Part shown: one piece after another, positions 33,271 through 34,441 of the stretch
Layout of the letters: the number at the start of each line of letters is the position of its first letter
How positions within the stretch are numbered: the first letter of the stretch is position 1
Assembly: GCA_012523595.1 (NCBI GenBank)
Contig: JAAYIG010000004.1
Location: forward strand, 1 to 34,441
DNA length: 34,441 nt
Direction of reading: 5' to 3'
Origin: Fibrobacter sp.
Lineage (GTDB): Bacteria > Fibrobacterota > Chitinivibrionia > Chitinivibrionales > Chitinispirillaceae
The notes under the pieces: generated by a model
What the model saw: only the letters and a program-made list of their open reading frames with translations
What the model was told of the DNA's origin: nothing
The model's database searches: none
Position numbers and translations under genes: made by a program

Positions 33271-34441
33271 TTACCCTTTTCTTTCCAGCAATTCACGGGC
33301 ATGGCGGAGAGAAATTTCTGTGCTGCCGCCCAGCATCCTGGCAACTTCTTCCACTTTTTCATTGCCGCTGAGCTTGACTACGCGGGTAACGGTCCTGTTG
33401 TCCACGGTTTCTTTGTGTACCCTGAAGTGATGATCTGCAAGGGATGCGATCTGATGAAGATGTGAGATGCAGAGTACCTGATGTGATTTGCTCAGGGAGT
33501 AAAGAGATTTACCTACTTCTCCTGCAAGAACACCGCCTATGCCGGTGTCAATTTCATCGAAGATAAGCACTGGAATATGATCATTTTCAGCAAGGACAGT
33601 TTTGATCGCAAGCATCAATCTGGATATTTCGCCGCCGGAGGCAGTCTGTGACAGAGGCAACATCGATTCTCCGGGATTTGTCCGAACCAGAAAACGCACG
33701 GATTCCAGACCCTGAGAAGAGGGAGATTCGAGTTCATTGAAAGATGTATTCCACTGCCCGCCCTTGAATCCGAGCTTTTCCATCAACGCAGTAATCTTTT
33801 TGTCAAATTCAACAGCAGCTTTCTTTCTCGCCTTCCGGAGTTTCTCTCCAGTACTTAGACATTTCTGCAGAGATGCCGAGACTTTTTTCTGGAGCTCGTT
33901 TCTGTCTGATTCCAGATTCTCCAGGGAGAGCAGGTCTTTCTCAATGGATTTCTGACGTTCGATGAGCTTATCAAGAGTGCAGGAATACTTTTTCTTCAGG
34001 CGCTGTATTTTTGCCAGACGGGAGTTTATAAAGTCGATTCGTGCCGGGTCTGCACCGTTTTCTGCTTCCTGAAGATAGGAACTGCAGAAGGTTTCCAGTT
34101 CTGTAAAGATCGTAAGTGTGTTAGCAGTATCATTGATCCATGGGTCAATCGAGGAATCGAACTTCGAGAGGGTCTCCAGCTTCTTCTTTACGGCTGATAT
34201 TTTTTTCTGAATTGATTCATCAGACTCTCCCAGAAGGGAAAGAATTTCGGAAACACAGGAGGTTCTCTGAGCAGAGGAACTTAAGAGAGAGAGTTCTGCT
34301 TCCAGTTTTTCCTCTTCTCCGCTTTGCAGGTTTAAACTTTTCAGTTCATTATTCTGAAATTCAAGCATCTCCTGTTTTTCCGCCAGTTCATCGGCTTTTT
34401 TCTCGAGTTCCTGAAAGGCAGAAACAGCTTCTGTGTAGATG
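33271..34441 (-). CDS. recN: DNA repair protein RecN, C-terminal part (runs off the right edge)
   Basis: The frame is open through the right edge, where KKADELAEKQEMLEFQNNELK continues, so the ATG at 34368 is internal and the N-terminal Walker A is outside the window. Visible are the coiled-coil arms and the C-terminal ATPase half: the ABC signature TASGGEISRLMLAIK, Walker B PVLIFDEIDTGIGG and the H-loop region CISHLHQIASLADHHFRVHK. RecN is an SMC-like protein that acts at double-strand breaks. About 390 of the usual 550-570 residues are present. It is convergent with the ParA-M23 gene with only two bases between stops, and no terminator is visible. Confidence 0.95.
   Translation of the reverse strand, partial: IYTEAVSAFQELEKKADELAEKQEMLEFQNNELKSLNLQSGEEEKLEAELSLLSSSAQRTSCVSEILSLLGESDESIQKKISAVKKKLETLSKFDSSIDPWINDTANTLTIFTELETFCSSYLQEAENGADPARIDFINSRLAKIQRLKKKYSCTLDKLIERQKSIEKDLLSLENLESDRNELQKKVSASLQKCLSTGEKLRKARKKAAVEFDKKITALMEKLGFKGGQWNTSFNELESPSSQGLESVRFLVRTNPGESMLPLSQTASGGEISRLMLAIKTVLAENDHIPVLIFDEIDTGIGGVLAGEVGKSLYSLSKSHQVLCISHLHQIASLADHHFRVHKETVDNRTVTRVVKLSGNEKVEEVARMLGGSTEISLRHARELLERKG

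Overview
The window looks like chromosomal DNA from an anaerobic, two-membrane (Gram-negative) bacterium. Anaerobic habits are suggested by a rubrerythrin and an NfnAB electron-bifurcating transhydrogenase. An outer membrane is suggested by two beta-barrel candidates, a lipoprotein and a very large secreted protein. That secreted protein ends in a PNPF/FlgD-Ig-like tail and sits next to a PorV-like barrel, a combination typical of the Fibrobacterota/Bacteroidota side of the tree. My best guess is a Fibrobacterota (Chitinispirillia-like) genome, but this is inference; no rRNA is present to confirm it. I see no insertion sequence, phage or CRISPR array.

Layout. Positions 1-6.0 kb hold a partial rubrerythrin, mntP, metK with a clear terminator, nfnA-nfnB, and on the minus strand an M50/CBS membrane protease. 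From 6.0 to 8.1 kb there is a degenerate ferritin-like protein gene, in an operon with the protease, and an NtrC-type sigma-54 activator. The gap between them carries a good -24/-12 promoter match, a perfect palindrome and three direct repeats, so the activator may drive the ferritin-like/protease operon. From 8.4 to 14.3 kb come aspS, a small coiled-coil lipoprotein, a possible 40-residue protein, a PgpH-type 7TM-HD phosphodiesterase, a HAMP membrane protein and a small two-TM protein. The last one's stop codon shares its final base with tRNA-Val; tRNA-Asp and a terminator follow.

From 14.5 to 20.4 kb is a tightly packed plus-strand cluster: GAF/HD-GYP protein, murB, MBL-fold hydrolase, xerD and a GT-B glycosyltransferase. 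An HU gene follows. From 21 to 28.6 kb are three envelope genes behind a perfect consensus sigma-70 promoter: a beta-barrel protein, a 1484-residue multidomain secreted protein, and a CsgG-like/PorV-like fusion. From 28.6 to 34.4 kb are a GAF/PP2C phosphatase on the minus strand, a plus-strand set of TPR membrane protein, pseudo-receiver and ParA fused to a LysM-M23 peptidase, and a partial recN.

The strongest candidate for an undescribed system is the last plus-strand set. One 609-residue protein appears to join an intact cytoplasmic ParA/MinD-type ATPase, a single membrane segment, a LysM-like region and an intact periplasmic M23 metallopeptidase. It is preceded by a receiver-like protein whose phosphorylation site is Glu instead of Asp. 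This suggests direct coupling of ATP-driven positioning inside the cell to peptidoglycan cutting outside the membrane. The second candidate is the sigma-54-linked ferritin-like/intramembrane-protease unit.
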